From NCBI GenBank assembly GCA_903923905.1, contig CAIXZH010000006.1:1-61955 (forward strand): a DNA stretch of 61,955 nucleotides, in the 5' to 3' direction. Source of the DNA: an uncultured Bacteroidia bacterium (lineage in GTDB: Bacteria; Bacteroidota; Bacteroidia; Bacteroidales; Prolixibacteraceae). The stretch's first letter is position 1; every line of letters starts with the position of its first letter. Under the pieces are notes generated by a model. The model searched no databases. It was not told where the DNA came from and saw nothing but the letters and a program-made list of their open reading frames with translations. A program made the translations under genes and the position numbers. Below, piece by piece: positions 52,879-61,854 of this stretch.

Positions 52879-53895
52879 TTATTGCTGTGGCATAATATCA
52901 AGAACAATAAAAGAACCGGGAATTAATTTAGGCTTTTCTGTGCCCGGAGCGATTTCAAACTCTGCCGTTGGAAGGTAAATATGGTGTGTCTTTTTGTTAA
53001 CTGTAACTGTTTTGGCCCCTTTTGGGGTAACAATATTTTCCAAAACTGAGAACGTATCTTTGTCAACTTCTTTCACAACAGTTACTGTACCTTCGCCATT
53101 TGAACTGTAGGCACATTTTAGTGTCGGATCGAATGCAACCCCATCGGCCTTTGCTCCAATTGGTAAAGATGTGATTACTTTACCATTTTCAGCATCCACA
53201 ATAATCATCAATTTATTTTTGCATACGCTGAACAAACGGTGATTTTCACTATCCAATGCGAGTCCTGTAGGTTCTTCGCCTGGTGCAACGGGCCAAACGC
53301 TTTCTACCTTATTGGTTGCCGTATTAATAACCGCAATACTGCTGTTATCTTCCAGATTAACAAAGATTTTCCCTTTACCATCTGCCTGTGAAAATTCCGG
53401 ATTTCCGGTAAACGGAATGGTTGCAACAATTGCGTTAGTCTGAGCATTAATTACTGTGGCGTTATTTGATTTACCATTAAAAGCAAAAACATTTTTACTG
53501 AACGGATCAAAAAGAATACCATCAGGACCTTTTCCTGTCACCTTGATTTTAGTGAGAATCTTCAGTGACTTAGTATCAAATACAGTAACTGACGAATCCT
53601 TTCCTCCGGTGATAAAGCCTTTATTTAGTGATTTGGCAATTGCGATACCATGAATACTGTTAAGGCCTGATATTTTCCCGATTACTTCACCCTTTGCTTC
53701 ATCAACTACCTGTACCATATTCCCATGTGAAACATACAACAAGCCTGAGGCATCATCAGAGTAAAGATAATCCCATTTTTCATCCCCTTCAAGGTGGATT
53801 TTGTTGATAATCTTAGACCCTTCTTTAGTCGCATTTTTTGAGTAAACGAAACCTACCAGGAGAAAAGTCACTATAATAATTGAAATTTTTTTCAT
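52879..53895 (-). CDS. Secreted YncE/YVTN-type beta-propeller protein
   Basis: A 338-residue exported protein with a signal peptide (MKKISIIIVTFLLVGFVYS). The rest is a seven-bladed propeller with clear repeats: LYVSHGNMVQVVDEAKGEVIGKI, VTVFDTKSLKILTKIKVTG, ATVINAQTNAIVATIPFTG, IAVINTATNKVESVW, and MIIVDAENGKVITSLPIGAKADGVAFD. It has no lipobox, unlike the BtuG-like propeller at 20.7 kb. It is the third gene after a TonB receptor and a beta-helix lipoprotein (18 bp upstream). A ligand-binding surface or periplasmic role for that receptor is plausible; the ligand is unknown. Confidence 0.87.
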   Translation of the reverse strand: MKKISIIIVTFLLVGFVYSKNATKEGSKIINKIHLEGDEKWDYLYSDDASGLLYVSHGNMVQVVDEAKGEVIGKISGLNSIHGIAIAKSLNKGFITGGKDSSVTVFDTKSLKILTKIKVTGKGPDGILFDPFSKNVFAFNGKSNNATVINAQTNAIVATIPFTGNPEFSQADGKGKIFVNLEDNSSIAVINTATNKVESVWPVAPGEEPTGLALDSENHRLFSVCKNKLMIIVDAENGKVITSLPIGAKADGVAFDPTLKCAYSSNGEGTVTVVKEVDKDTFSVLENIVTPKGAKTVTVNKKTHHIYLPTAEFEIAPGTEKPKLIPGSFIVLDIMPQQ

Positions 53896-53913
53896 TTTTA
53901 ATTTGGAATTAGG

Positions 53914-55218
53914 TTACTGAACTGGCTGACTTGTAGGCAAATGCTTATTGCCGGAACCATCTGTCGGATATGCGCCCATATCTTTATTTACAATGTCAGC
54001 AGTTCCTTGTTTACCATCAGGTGAAGTAATGAAATAGGTAAACTGAGCAGTCGCAAGACCTTTCCCTATGGCAGGGGAACCAGATTTGAGACTTGGCACA
54101 TTCCCATCTGTAATGGTCATATCAGGGAGGGTTGTTGTTGGAGGAGCCCAGGAGGTAAACACTGAATTACATAAATCAGTTGTGGCGCCTGTAATATCGG
54201 TTGATTGTTTTTTACTGAATGCACCTGCAGGGTAGATCCAGGGAGCGGAGGCGCTGTTAATCGCAAAAATAAGGTTATACCCATAAGAACAATTTAAAGT
54301 ATCCGCTTTCTTTGTAATGTTAATTCCTGTATTGTTACCAATCGCTAAATTATTAAAGATATTAGCGCGGGTCCATTTATCAATCAAAATCGAATTAGTC
54401 GCTTCACCTACTTTACGCCAGCCACCATCAACGATAGTGTTGTTGAAAATATTCATATTAGTTTGTGGTATCAATATAGATCCTGTTTCCAGTTTTATCC
54501 CGTTATTGGCAGCGCTCCAGATATAGTTATAAGCGATATCCCCCTTAACCCCTTTTTTGATGTTCATTGTTTCACCATCTGGTCCTCCCAAATGCTGCAA
54601 TACATTTCTTTTAATGCTTGCTGTGATATTTCCTGCCAGATGGATTCCGTCATCAACACCTCCAAAAAACCATGAATCTTCAACAACAATATGGGCATTG
54701 CCATTATAGGTCTGACTACCCTCTACGTCAAAGGTTGCCTGGGGACTTCCCCCGGAATCAGGTCCACCCGTGAAATTGATATGAGTATACTTCACATAAA
54801 CATAAACTGCGGTAGAATCAAATAGAAATCCGCCCCATTGACCGGTATTATTTGCCACATCAGAAAACTTAGTCGGATTATTGGAGGTAAAGGTAATTTG
54901 TTTAGCCTCCGTTCCCAGACACAATAACGTACCCGAAATCTGGAACTGGTAATTTCCCTTGGCGATGATGGTCGCACCTTGCTGAATGGCCAGTGTATCT
55001 CCAGGTTTGACAGCAACATTGCCTGTCATGTAATAAGTCGAGTCCTGTTTCAAGGTCCCTTTTAATATGCCCGTCAAATTCTGACTTTTAACATAATTTG
55101 CCGGCGGCTTGGGATAGTTCGCCGTTGCATCAATTAAATCACTTACGTTTTTTTTGCAGGCTGATACTCCAAGTATCAAAAGTGCTGCAACAATAAATAA
55201 CATCTTCGTGTTTTTCAT
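53914..55218 (-). CDS. Parallel beta-helix lipoprotein
   Basis: A 434-residue lipoprotein (lipobox LGVSAC). After a linker the sequence becomes a right-handed beta-helix: GNVAVKPGDTLAIQQGATIIAKG, then FDVEGSQTYNGNAHIVVEDSWFFGG, NITASIKRNVLQHLGG and MNIFNNTIVDGG form coil-by-coil repeats rich in Asn ladders. The final part (AIGKGLATAQFTYFITSPDGKQGTADIVNKDMGAYP) is the usual 'DMGAYP' closing motif of such proteins. Related proteins are often annotated as cell-surface or right-handed parallel beta-helix proteins with polysaccharide or unknown ligands. It lies 32 bp after the TonB receptor gene and is probably its surface-exposed partner. Confidence 0.82.
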   Translation of the reverse strand: MKNTKMLFIVAALLILGVSACKKNVSDLIDATANYPKPPANYVKSQNLTGILKGTLKQDSTYYMTGNVAVKPGDTLAIQQGATIIAKGNYQFQISGTLLCLGTEAKQITFTSNNPTKFSDVANNTGQWGGFLFDSTAVYVYVKYTHINFTGGPDSGGSPQATFDVEGSQTYNGNAHIVVEDSWFFGGVDDGIHLAGNITASIKRNVLQHLGGPDGETMNIKKGVKGDIAYNYIWSAANNGIKLETGSILIPQTNMNIFNNTIVDGGWRKVGEATNSILIDKWTRANIFNNLAIGNNTGINITKKADTLNCSYGYNLIFAINSASAPWIYPAGAFSKKQSTDITGATTDLCNSVFTSWAPPTTTLPDMTITDGNVPSLKSGSPAIGKGLATAQFTYFITSPDGKQGTADIVNKDMGAYPTDGSGNKHLPTSQPVQ

Positions 55219-55250
55219 TAGATTTTTGAATTAAAGGATTAAATAATTAA

Positions 55251-57926
55251 TTATAAATTGAACTTTATTCCTGCTAAAAAACTCATGCTTGTTGAAATGT
55301 CCCGATCTTTAAAACCGCCTTTTGACTGAAACTGGACTTTTGAATTTAGAAGATTATTGATTTTTGCATAAAACAAAAATCTGTTATAGATCTTTTTCTC
55401 TATGGTTGCCCCCAGATCATGAAATGACAGCTGATAAACATCCTGACCATAGTAAGAGCTAATTTGTTTCAGGTTTTTCCCCTGCATGGTATATACCAAT
55501 TGGCATTTGAAACCCGTTTTCACATTCCTGTAAATTATCGCGGCATTAATTATGTTGGGAGATTGACCAGCCAACGGAATTGTTTCCGTTAATTTGGTAA
55601 CTGTATTCAGGTCGGGGTACCAAATCTTACCAGGATACTTCATCTCTGATTTGGTGAATGTATAGTTTCCGCTTAGCCCAATATTCCCATAATATTTCAG
55701 GCCAACTAATTCAAAGCCATAATTTGTACTCGGATTAGTTAAATTCATTGGAGTAGTCACATTATTACTCGAAAGCAAATCGACAATTGGGTTATCTATT
55801 TTCTTGTAGAAGATGCCACCGGTAAATACTTCCTCACGGTTAGGATAGATTTCATACCTTGCATCAAAACAGGTACCGATTGAGTGGTTTAAGTGAGGGT
55901 TACCATTTGAACCGCCATAAACACTTTGTGCGTAATAATCAACAAGTTCAGTGTAATTAGGGCGACTAATCCCCTGATAAACTGACATTCGCACGTTTTG
56001 TTTATCCGTGAGCTGATAATTCAGATGCAGGCTGGGAAGGATATCATAATAAGAAAAACGATTCCTGGTAAACGGAACCAAAACGTTTTGCGTCTCACTG
56101 TGATAGTTGGTCTGGTAAGTAAATTCGACCCTGACTCCGGTGAGTACCTGAAGCTTTCCAAAATTTGTCTTTCCCTGTCCGTAGGCAGCCTGAATATCTT
56201 CTGTAGCTTTGTAGTTTCCAGGATTATTGACTGGATTTCCGTTCTGTTGTTGTGCATTGCGATTTTGAGTTACAACAACTGTATTCATATCTGGATTAGG
56301 GGGATTATCTAATGGAGCATCAAAGGTGTATTCATTGGCATAGTTATTCCGGAATTTTTTTCTCCCCAAGCCACCCGCTTTAAATTCAAAAAAGTGATTA
56401 AATATTAACGGTTTGTATTTTACATTCAAATAAACTGTCTTATCTTCATCGGTGTTATGTTGCCATTCCCTGGTTACGCATCCATTATAGTTCAAATAAA
56501 CAGGTTCCACCACAGGATGAATAATCTGTACAAAGTTCTCAGTTACAAGATCGGGTGATTGTGAAGAAGCGATTGAGTAAATCATTGACCAATCAATATC
56601 GAGGTTGTGGAGTACCTCATGATGTCCTAAGAGGTTAAAGCTGTTCAAAGTCGAGATATCAATGTTTGTTACATCGGAAGTGCCAACACGACCCCAATTA
56701 ATATCAGAAGTAGTATCCGCCTGATGTCTTACCCGGTCTTCGGTCAAACGAAAGAGCGAATTATGGAGGCTGATCCGGTTCTTACTGTTGATCTGGTAAT
56801 CAATTTTCACATTTGAGCCCATTCGCAAGGCTTGCGTATAATATTTTGTATCGCTTTTTACTGTGAGTAAATAGCTGTTATCAGTTCCGTACTGGTAGTT
56901 ATAATAATTTTCAATTATTCCCTGCTCGTTATTGGTTGCTGTTCCAGACACCAGCACTCCTAATTTATTTTTAAAATAGCGGTGCCCAAAGGAAAAACTC
57001 CCGTTCAGGTCGGGTTTTGCCTGCTTTTGGGTGATAATCATATTTCCACGCGTAAAATCAGAGAGCTTCGCCAGATAATCATTCCCAAATCTTTCGGCCG
57101 GATCCTTCCTATTAACTACACTATGATCGAATGACGAGATCTTATTATTGAAGAAGAACTGGTTATAACCTAACCCCAGATCGATGGAAAAGAGGGTAGT
57201 GTCGGGAGCATCTTTCATTTCAACATTCACTGAACCTCCCAAACCACTGGCTTCCTGGTCCGGGGTCAACGCTTTGGTCACTTCAACCCTTCCGACCAGG
57301 TTGGATGGGATAATATCCAAGGGTACCGTGCGGGTTGCACCACTGGTACTTGGAGCAGCCGATCCGTTGATCAGGATACTGTTGTACCTTGGCGGCATTC
57401 CCCGGATTATCACTTCGGTATTATTCCCCGCATAATTTTTAACCATCGAAACACCTGAAACGCGTTGCATTACGTTTGCAACATTCAGATCGGGCAACAA
57501 TTCAATGGTTTTTGCACTAATTACATTAATAACCTGGCTTGCTTCCTTTTCAGAAAGACGGGCACTGACATCTGTACTTCTATCATTTTGTTTCGTGATA
57601 ATCACTTCGCTTAATTCGGTGGTTTTTGGGGTAAGATTGAAATTCACCGTCACCTTTTCGTCACTATGAACAGATATTTTTTTTTCAACAGTCTTATAGC
57701 TTACAAAACTGCAGGATATTGTATAGCTACCCTTAGGGATGTTAATCATAACATAGGAACCATTGGCAAAGGAGACAACACCCCGCTTCAACTCTTTAAT
57801 GAAAATGGTTGAGCCTGGCAGTTCTTTCCCGTTTATACCATCTTTTGCAATTCCCCGGATAGTAGCACCATTCAGCGCGGTAAAAGTGGTCACTAACAAA
57901 AGCAAGAAACAAAGATTTTTATACAT
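55251..57926 (-). CDS. TonB-dependent receptor with carboxypeptidase-D regulatory-like N-domain
   Basis: An outer-membrane transporter of 891 residues from ATG at 57926; the frame is open to 57980, but that would put 18 residues before an otherwise normal signal peptide (MYKNLCFLLLLVTTFTALNGA). A CarboxypepD_reg-like beta-sandwich (about residues 22-105) precedes the plug (about 115-230), which contains VMQRVSGVSMVKNYAGNNTEVIIRGMPPRYNSILINGS and the ALTPDQEASGLGGSVNVEMKD region. The barrel ends in SFLAGIKFNL. The plug wording resembles receptors grouped with FecA/CirA-like proteins. No SusD partner is present; a beta-helix lipoprotein and a propeller follow. It is divergent from a two-component system that may control it. 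Confidence 0.88.
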   Translation of the reverse strand: MYKNLCFLLLLVTTFTALNGATIRGIAKDGINGKELPGSTIFIKELKRGVVSFANGSYVMINIPKGSYTISCSFVSYKTVEKKISVHSDEKVTVNFNLTPKTTELSEVIITKQNDRSTDVSARLSEKEASQVINVISAKTIELLPDLNVANVMQRVSGVSMVKNYAGNNTEVIIRGMPPRYNSILINGSAAPSTSGATRTVPLDIIPSNLVGRVEVTKALTPDQEASGLGGSVNVEMKDAPDTTLFSIDLGLGYNQFFFNNKISSFDHSVVNRKDPAERFGNDYLAKLSDFTRGNMIITQKQAKPDLNGSFSFGHRYFKNKLGVLVSGTATNNEQGIIENYYNYQYGTDNSYLLTVKSDTKYYTQALRMGSNVKIDYQINSKNRISLHNSLFRLTEDRVRHQADTTSDINWGRVGTSDVTNIDISTLNSFNLLGHHEVLHNLDIDWSMIYSIASSQSPDLVTENFVQIIHPVVEPVYLNYNGCVTREWQHNTDEDKTVYLNVKYKPLIFNHFFEFKAGGLGRKKFRNNYANEYTFDAPLDNPPNPDMNTVVVTQNRNAQQQNGNPVNNPGNYKATEDIQAAYGQGKTNFGKLQVLTGVRVEFTYQTNYHSETQNVLVPFTRNRFSYYDILPSLHLNYQLTDKQNVRMSVYQGISRPNYTELVDYYAQSVYGGSNGNPHLNHSIGTCFDARYEIYPNREEVFTGGIFYKKIDNPIVDLLSSNNVTTPMNLTNPSTNYGFELVGLKYYGNIGLSGNYTFTKSEMKYPGKIWYPDLNTVTKLTETIPLAGQSPNIINAAIIYRNVKTGFKCQLVYTMQGKNLKQISSYYGQDVYQLSFHDLGATIEKKIYNRFLFYAKINNLLNSKVQFQSKGGFKDRDISTSMSFLAGIKFNL

Positions 57927-58199
57927 AATTGAAGCATTTAATTTTACTGCAAGGTTATGGTGATTCCAAAGGACAGACAATAGTGATTATCATTGAAAAC
58001 GGATAGCTGATATCACCATTCCGGGTTAAGGATTTGTAACACATTGTCAGGCTGTTATGAAGTGGATAAAACTTAAAATATAGGTGATGGAAACTTAATG
58101 TTCCGGATTTGGATTCACATTGTATTGATCTTACGTTTACATTTTATTAACACTGTAATTAAATGGATTAGAATACTTTTAACGCATAAATATTGTACC

Positions 58200-58856
58200 T
58201 TGGAAAAGCCGTTTAAACGCATAATAATAGCCGATGACCATGCCGTTGTGCGCACAGGTATGCAGCTCATCCTCGATGAAACTACGGATATGAAGATCTG
58301 TGATGACGCTTCAAACGGGTATGAGTTGATTGACAAACTCAGGCTAAATACTTATGATTTGGTTATCCTCGATATTTTCATGCCAGGGAAGGATGCTATG
58401 GATGTTTTGAAAGAGATCCAATCTAATTGGGAGCATATGCCAGTTGTAATTTTTTCCATGAATCCCGATGAAATTTATTCTGTCCGCATGATTAAAAACG
58501 GAGCTTCTGCCTATATCAATAAGGAAACAAATCCACAACAGATAATCGAAATATTGCGAGCAGTACTCTCGGGTAAAAAGTACTTTACCCAACAACAAAG
58601 CGCTATGCTTGCTGAATTGGTGATTGAGCCTGAAAAGAAGTGGTCTGTTACTTCATTGCACGAAACTCTTTCTGACCGGGAATTTCAGATTTTTTTCATG
58701 ATGGCTTCCGGATTGAAAAAATCGCAAATAGCCCAAAAGCTTGCTTTAAGTAAACACACTATAGGTAACCACCGGGGTAACATCATGCATAAAATGAATT
58801 TTACTACAAATTCTGAATTAACAAGATATGCAATTCAGCACGGAATCATTAAATAA
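58200..58856 (+). CDS. NarL/LuxR-type response regulator
   Basis: A transcription factor of 218 residues from a TTG start at 58200. An upstream ATG at 58098 is in frame, but the 34 residues it adds are hydrophobic and unlike any receiver start, so TTG is preferred. The receiver domain (FKRIIIADDHAVVRTG) has the phosphorylated aspartate in LVILDIFMPG and the lysine in YINKETN. The HTH domain follows (SDREFQIFFMMASGLKKSQIAQKLALSKHTIGNHRGNIMHKM). The stop TAA abuts the kinase ATG with no gap, indicating coupled translation. Location next to the divergent TonB-receptor operon suggests that operon as a target; this is inference. Confidence 0.9.
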   Translation: MEKPFKRIIIADDHAVVRTGMQLILDETTDMKICDDASNGYELIDKLRLNTYDLVILDIFMPGKDAMDVLKEIQSNWEHMPVVIFSMNPDEIYSVRMIKNGASAYINKETNPQQIIEILRAVLSGKKYFTQQQSAMLAELVIEPEKKWSVTSLHETLSDREFQIFFMMASGLKKSQIAQKLALSKHTIGNHRGNIMHKMNFTTNSELTRYAIQHGIIK

Positions 58857-61139
58857 ATGGGTAAATATCTATCGCTGAAATTAACTATATGGGGTCTTCT
58901 TCTGGTAACCTTGTGTTTTTCCTGTCAAAAAATGACCAACCAATCCAGGCAATCTCATACTGCTCAGCAAATAGACAGTTTGATTCAAAGGACCTTCATT
59001 CCAGGAACCGTATCCCTGGATTCTTCATTTGAGGAAGCCAATAAAGCGCTGACGCTTTCACGGATTGCCAGTAACGACACTCTGATTATAAAATCCTGGC
59101 TGGCCCTTGGATCATTTCTTCGCCTGGAGGGAAAAAACGATGATGCTTTTACCTTGTTTCAAAATGCCTTACAACTATCCGGACAAATCCACTATGAACG
59201 GGGGGAATGCCAGTCACTTATTGAATCAGGGAATATTTTTTATATCAGGGGATTATTTGAAAAATCAGGAGAGCTGTTCAGAGAGGCGCTCTCACTTGCC
59301 CAACGGAATCATTTCGATGATTTGGAAGCTACATCCCTGAATTTTATTGGGAAATATCTCCATACAATTGGACGGTTTGATGAATCTGTGGTTTTTTATA
59401 AACAAGCCTTTGAAATTTTTAAACATAGAGGAGATCTTTTGCAGTCGGCGACTGTACTCTTAAGTATAGGAAAGACCTATTCCAATGACGGTAATTTATA
59501 TATGGCCCTCAAATGTTATCTGGAGGCATATCAGGCATGCGAAGAAACCAAAGATTACATCAACCTCGCTGATGTCTGTAATCATTTGGGTTCTATCTAC
59601 CTTACGCTTAACAAGCCAAACAAGTCAATGGAATTTCATCGTCAGGCGCTCCAATATCGTTTGAAACTCAATACTCCCGAAGGATTAGCTAACTCATACA
59701 ACAACATTGGAAAGGTTTTTCTGACATTAAACAACCCGGACAGCGCCCGGATTTATTTTTCCAGGGCGCTTTACAACTGTGAGCATATTTCATATACCAA
59801 GGGGAAGGTAAAAGCGTTGACTAACCTGGGAAAGGTTTGCAACCTGCAGTTGAAGCACCTCGAAGCAAAACTTTATCTGCTTAAATCACTGGATATTGCG
59901 CGTAAATCTGGTTACGATGCCGGGATTGCAGAAGCCTCTCTGGAGCTGGGCAATACTTTACTTGGATTAAACCAGCCTGATTCAGCACAACATCTTTTCG
60001 AACTTTGTCTGTACAAAGCCAAATTAGCCAATCTGACTGAGGTATTTCATGACAGCTACTGGGGTTTATACCGTTGTTATCTCATTGAAGGCCATCATGC
60101 AAAAGCATTACAGTACTATGTTCTTTTTTCGGAAGCCGATAAAAAACAGATCAGGGCCGAAAATAGTCAGGAACTGGCGGAATTACGCCTCACATTTGAG
60201 TCGGAAAAGAGAGAAAAAGACAACGAATTACTCCGTCAGGATAATGAATTTAAAAAAAATACGATTCTCCGCAAGGATGCCTTTATTTTAATGGTTGTTA
60301 TTGCACTTTCAATTTCAGCAATATTTGCAATATTGTTTTACACCCTGTTTGAAACAAGAAAAAAAGCGCATCGCAAATTGGCAAAGCTTAACGATAAGGT
60401 CGTTATACAAAACTTTGAACTTGAGAAATTAAATAAAGAACTTGAAAATGCAAACCGCGAGAAGGATAAAATATTTTCAATTATCACCCACGAATTGCGC
60501 AATCCGCTATTTTGGTTTCAGAATTTAACCCAAATGTTGTCTTTAAAATATAATAAGATGCCATCGGAAATGGTCCAGAAAACCTTGGACGCGCTGGACG
60601 AATCGGCAAAAAATGCTTTTCAGCTGATGGATAACTTGCTCCACTGGTCCAGATCACGACTGAACCGAATTACTCCGGTGATCGCCGACCATTCATTGGA
60701 AAAGCTCATCCATGAATCTTCACGAATGTTCGAAACCATCCTTAAACAAAAAAATATACCACTTACCATCAATCTTCCGGAAGGAGTTTTAATAAAGGCT
60801 GATGGTGATTTATTCATGAGTGTTATCCGTAACCTTGTTTCAAATGCCATTAAATTCACCCCTGAATATGGAACTATCGAAATTTCAGCGGTTTGTAAAA
60901 ACCTTAATTACATTATTTCTGTCCAGGATTCAGGAATTGGAATCGAAGAAAAGCAAAAACTAACCATTTTTAAATCTGATATGGAATCTTCCTCCATTGG
61001 ATTAATGAACGAAAAAGGCTCAGGTTTTGGGTTGAAGCTATGTAAGGAATTTGTCGAAATGAATGGAGGAAGTATTTGGATTACAGATAATAGCGTTAAA
61101 GGTTCATGTTTCTCTTTCACCGTACCTTCAACAAATTAA
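58857..61139 (+). CDS. TPR-containing sensor histidine kinase
   Basis: A 760-residue kinase. An N-terminal signal with a possible lipobox (LVTLCFSC) is followed by a periplasmic TPR array (about residues 70-440), with several repeats such as ATVLLSIGKTYSNDGNLYMALKCYLEAYQ. One membrane span (about 475-498) leads to a coiled coil (NDKVVIQNFELEKLNKELENA) and the HisKA domain with phospho-His545 in IITHELRNP. The ATPase has NLVSNAIKF (N box), DSGIGIEEK (G1) and GSGFGLKLCKEF (G2). TPR kinases of this build are typical of Bacteroidota. Pairing of a HisKA kinase with a NarL-type regulator is unusual compared with Proteobacteria, where NarL-types pair with HisKA_3. Confidence 0.9.
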   Translation: MGKYLSLKLTIWGLLLVTLCFSCQKMTNQSRQSHTAQQIDSLIQRTFIPGTVSLDSSFEEANKALTLSRIASNDTLIIKSWLALGSFLRLEGKNDDAFTLFQNALQLSGQIHYERGECQSLIESGNIFYIRGLFEKSGELFREALSLAQRNHFDDLEATSLNFIGKYLHTIGRFDESVVFYKQAFEIFKHRGDLLQSATVLLSIGKTYSNDGNLYMALKCYLEAYQACEETKDYINLADVCNHLGSIYLTLNKPNKSMEFHRQALQYRLKLNTPEGLANSYNNIGKVFLTLNNPDSARIYFSRALYNCEHISYTKGKVKALTNLGKVCNLQLKHLEAKLYLLKSLDIARKSGYDAGIAEASLELGNTLLGLNQPDSAQHLFELCLYKAKLANLTEVFHDSYWGLYRCYLIEGHHAKALQYYVLFSEADKKQIRAENSQELAELRLTFESEKREKDNELLRQDNEFKKNTILRKDAFILMVVIALSISAIFAILFYTLFETRKKAHRKLAKLNDKVVIQNFELEKLNKELENANREKDKIFSIITHELRNPLFWFQNLTQMLSLKYNKMPSEMVQKTLDALDESAKNAFQLMDNLLHWSRSRLNRITPVIADHSLEKLIHESSRMFETILKQKNIPLTINLPEGVLIKADGDLFMSVIRNLVSNAIKFTPEYGTIEISAVCKNLNYIISVQDSGIGIEEKQKLTIFKSDMESSSIGLMNEKGSGFGLKLCKEFVEMNGGSIWITDNSVKGSCFSFTVPSTN

Positions 61140-61141
61140 CT

Positions 61142-61186
61142 CTCCGGATCAATTACTTTCAAAAGCCTAATAATTCTATTCCGGAG
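61142..61186 (+). terminator. Possible terminator after the histidine kinase
   Basis: CTCCGGA (61142-61148) and TCCGGAG (61180-61186) form a seven-bp stem with a long 31-base loop, followed by TTGTTTT. It is weak as a Rho-independent terminator and is listed because it lies directly after the kinase stop. Confidence 0.3.
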
Positions 61187-61236
61187 TTGTTTTAAAAATT
61201 GTAAACTTGTAGCAAACTAACCAAACAAATCATTAT

Positions 61237-61854
61237 ATGAAGAAAATACTACTATTCGTTTACTTTTCCGGATTTGTAATATTCGGTATTGCGCAGGTCA
61301 ATGATTCTACCTCTGTTAGAATCAGAAATGTGGTGAAGTTTCTTCCGATTAATCTCCAGTTTAATTCAGTTGCATTTGAATTTGAGCGGATGATTAACAT
61401 CAAAAATTCGGTATCCCTCGAGATTGGGTTACCTTCTCAGAAGTCAATAGTGGGGAAATATGGAATTAATGCAAATTCTGATTTAAAAACTGCTGGATTC
61501 GGAACCACTACCTTAAGGGCAGCCTATCGCCATTATACCGGAAAACAAAAGCTTCCCAAAGGCTTTTATTTAGAACCTTACATCAAATACCAGCAAATTA
61601 AAGGGAATGCAAGTATTGAAGGGGTAAATGATGTGGAGATACCTTATGCCGGAACCTCTGATTTCAAGTTTAATACCTTAAATATGGGTTGTCAATTGGG
61701 TATACAGTTCCTTATTGCTAAAAGGGTGAGTATAGATCTCTTTTTTCTCGGATTGGAAGGTGGTTTTTTAACTGGAAATATTAAGACAACGCCATCGCTT
61801 TCAACTCAATATGATCCAATTATTTTAAGTGTTTTAACACTAGTGTCCGGTTAA
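61237..61854 (+). CDS. Outer membrane protein (DUF3575-like barrel), probably truncated by an insertion sequence
   Basis: The ORF gives 205 residues with a signal peptide ending in IFGIAQ. The mature part reads as an outer-membrane barrel: VVKFLPINLQFNSVAFEFERMI, STVSLEIG-like strands, LRAAYRHYTG, GFYLEPYIKYQQIKG, and MGCQLGIQFLIAKRVSIDLFFLGLEGG. This resembles the DUF3575 group. The C-terminus stops in SVLTLVSG without a final aromatic strand. The last codons coincide with the sequence CTAGTGTCCGGTTAAG, which looks like the terminal repeat of an insertion sequence. The original protein was probably some 30 or more residues longer. Function is unknown. Confidence 0.7.
   Translation: MKKILLFVYFSGFVIFGIAQVNDSTSVRIRNVVKFLPINLQFNSVAFEFERMINIKNSVSLEIGLPSQKSIVGKYGINANSDLKTAGFGTTTLRAAYRHYTGKQKLPKGFYLEPYIKYQQIKGNASIEGVNDVEIPYAGTSDFKFNTLNMGCQLGIQFLIAKRVSIDLFFLGLEGGFLTGNIKTTPSLSTQYDPIILSVLTLVSG

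Noticed and set aside
58098-58199. N-terminal membrane segment of the response regulator
   Set aside because: The 34 residues from the upstream ATG are hydrophobic but have no counterpart in NarL-type regulators, and the receiver domain starts cleanly after a TTG at 58200.
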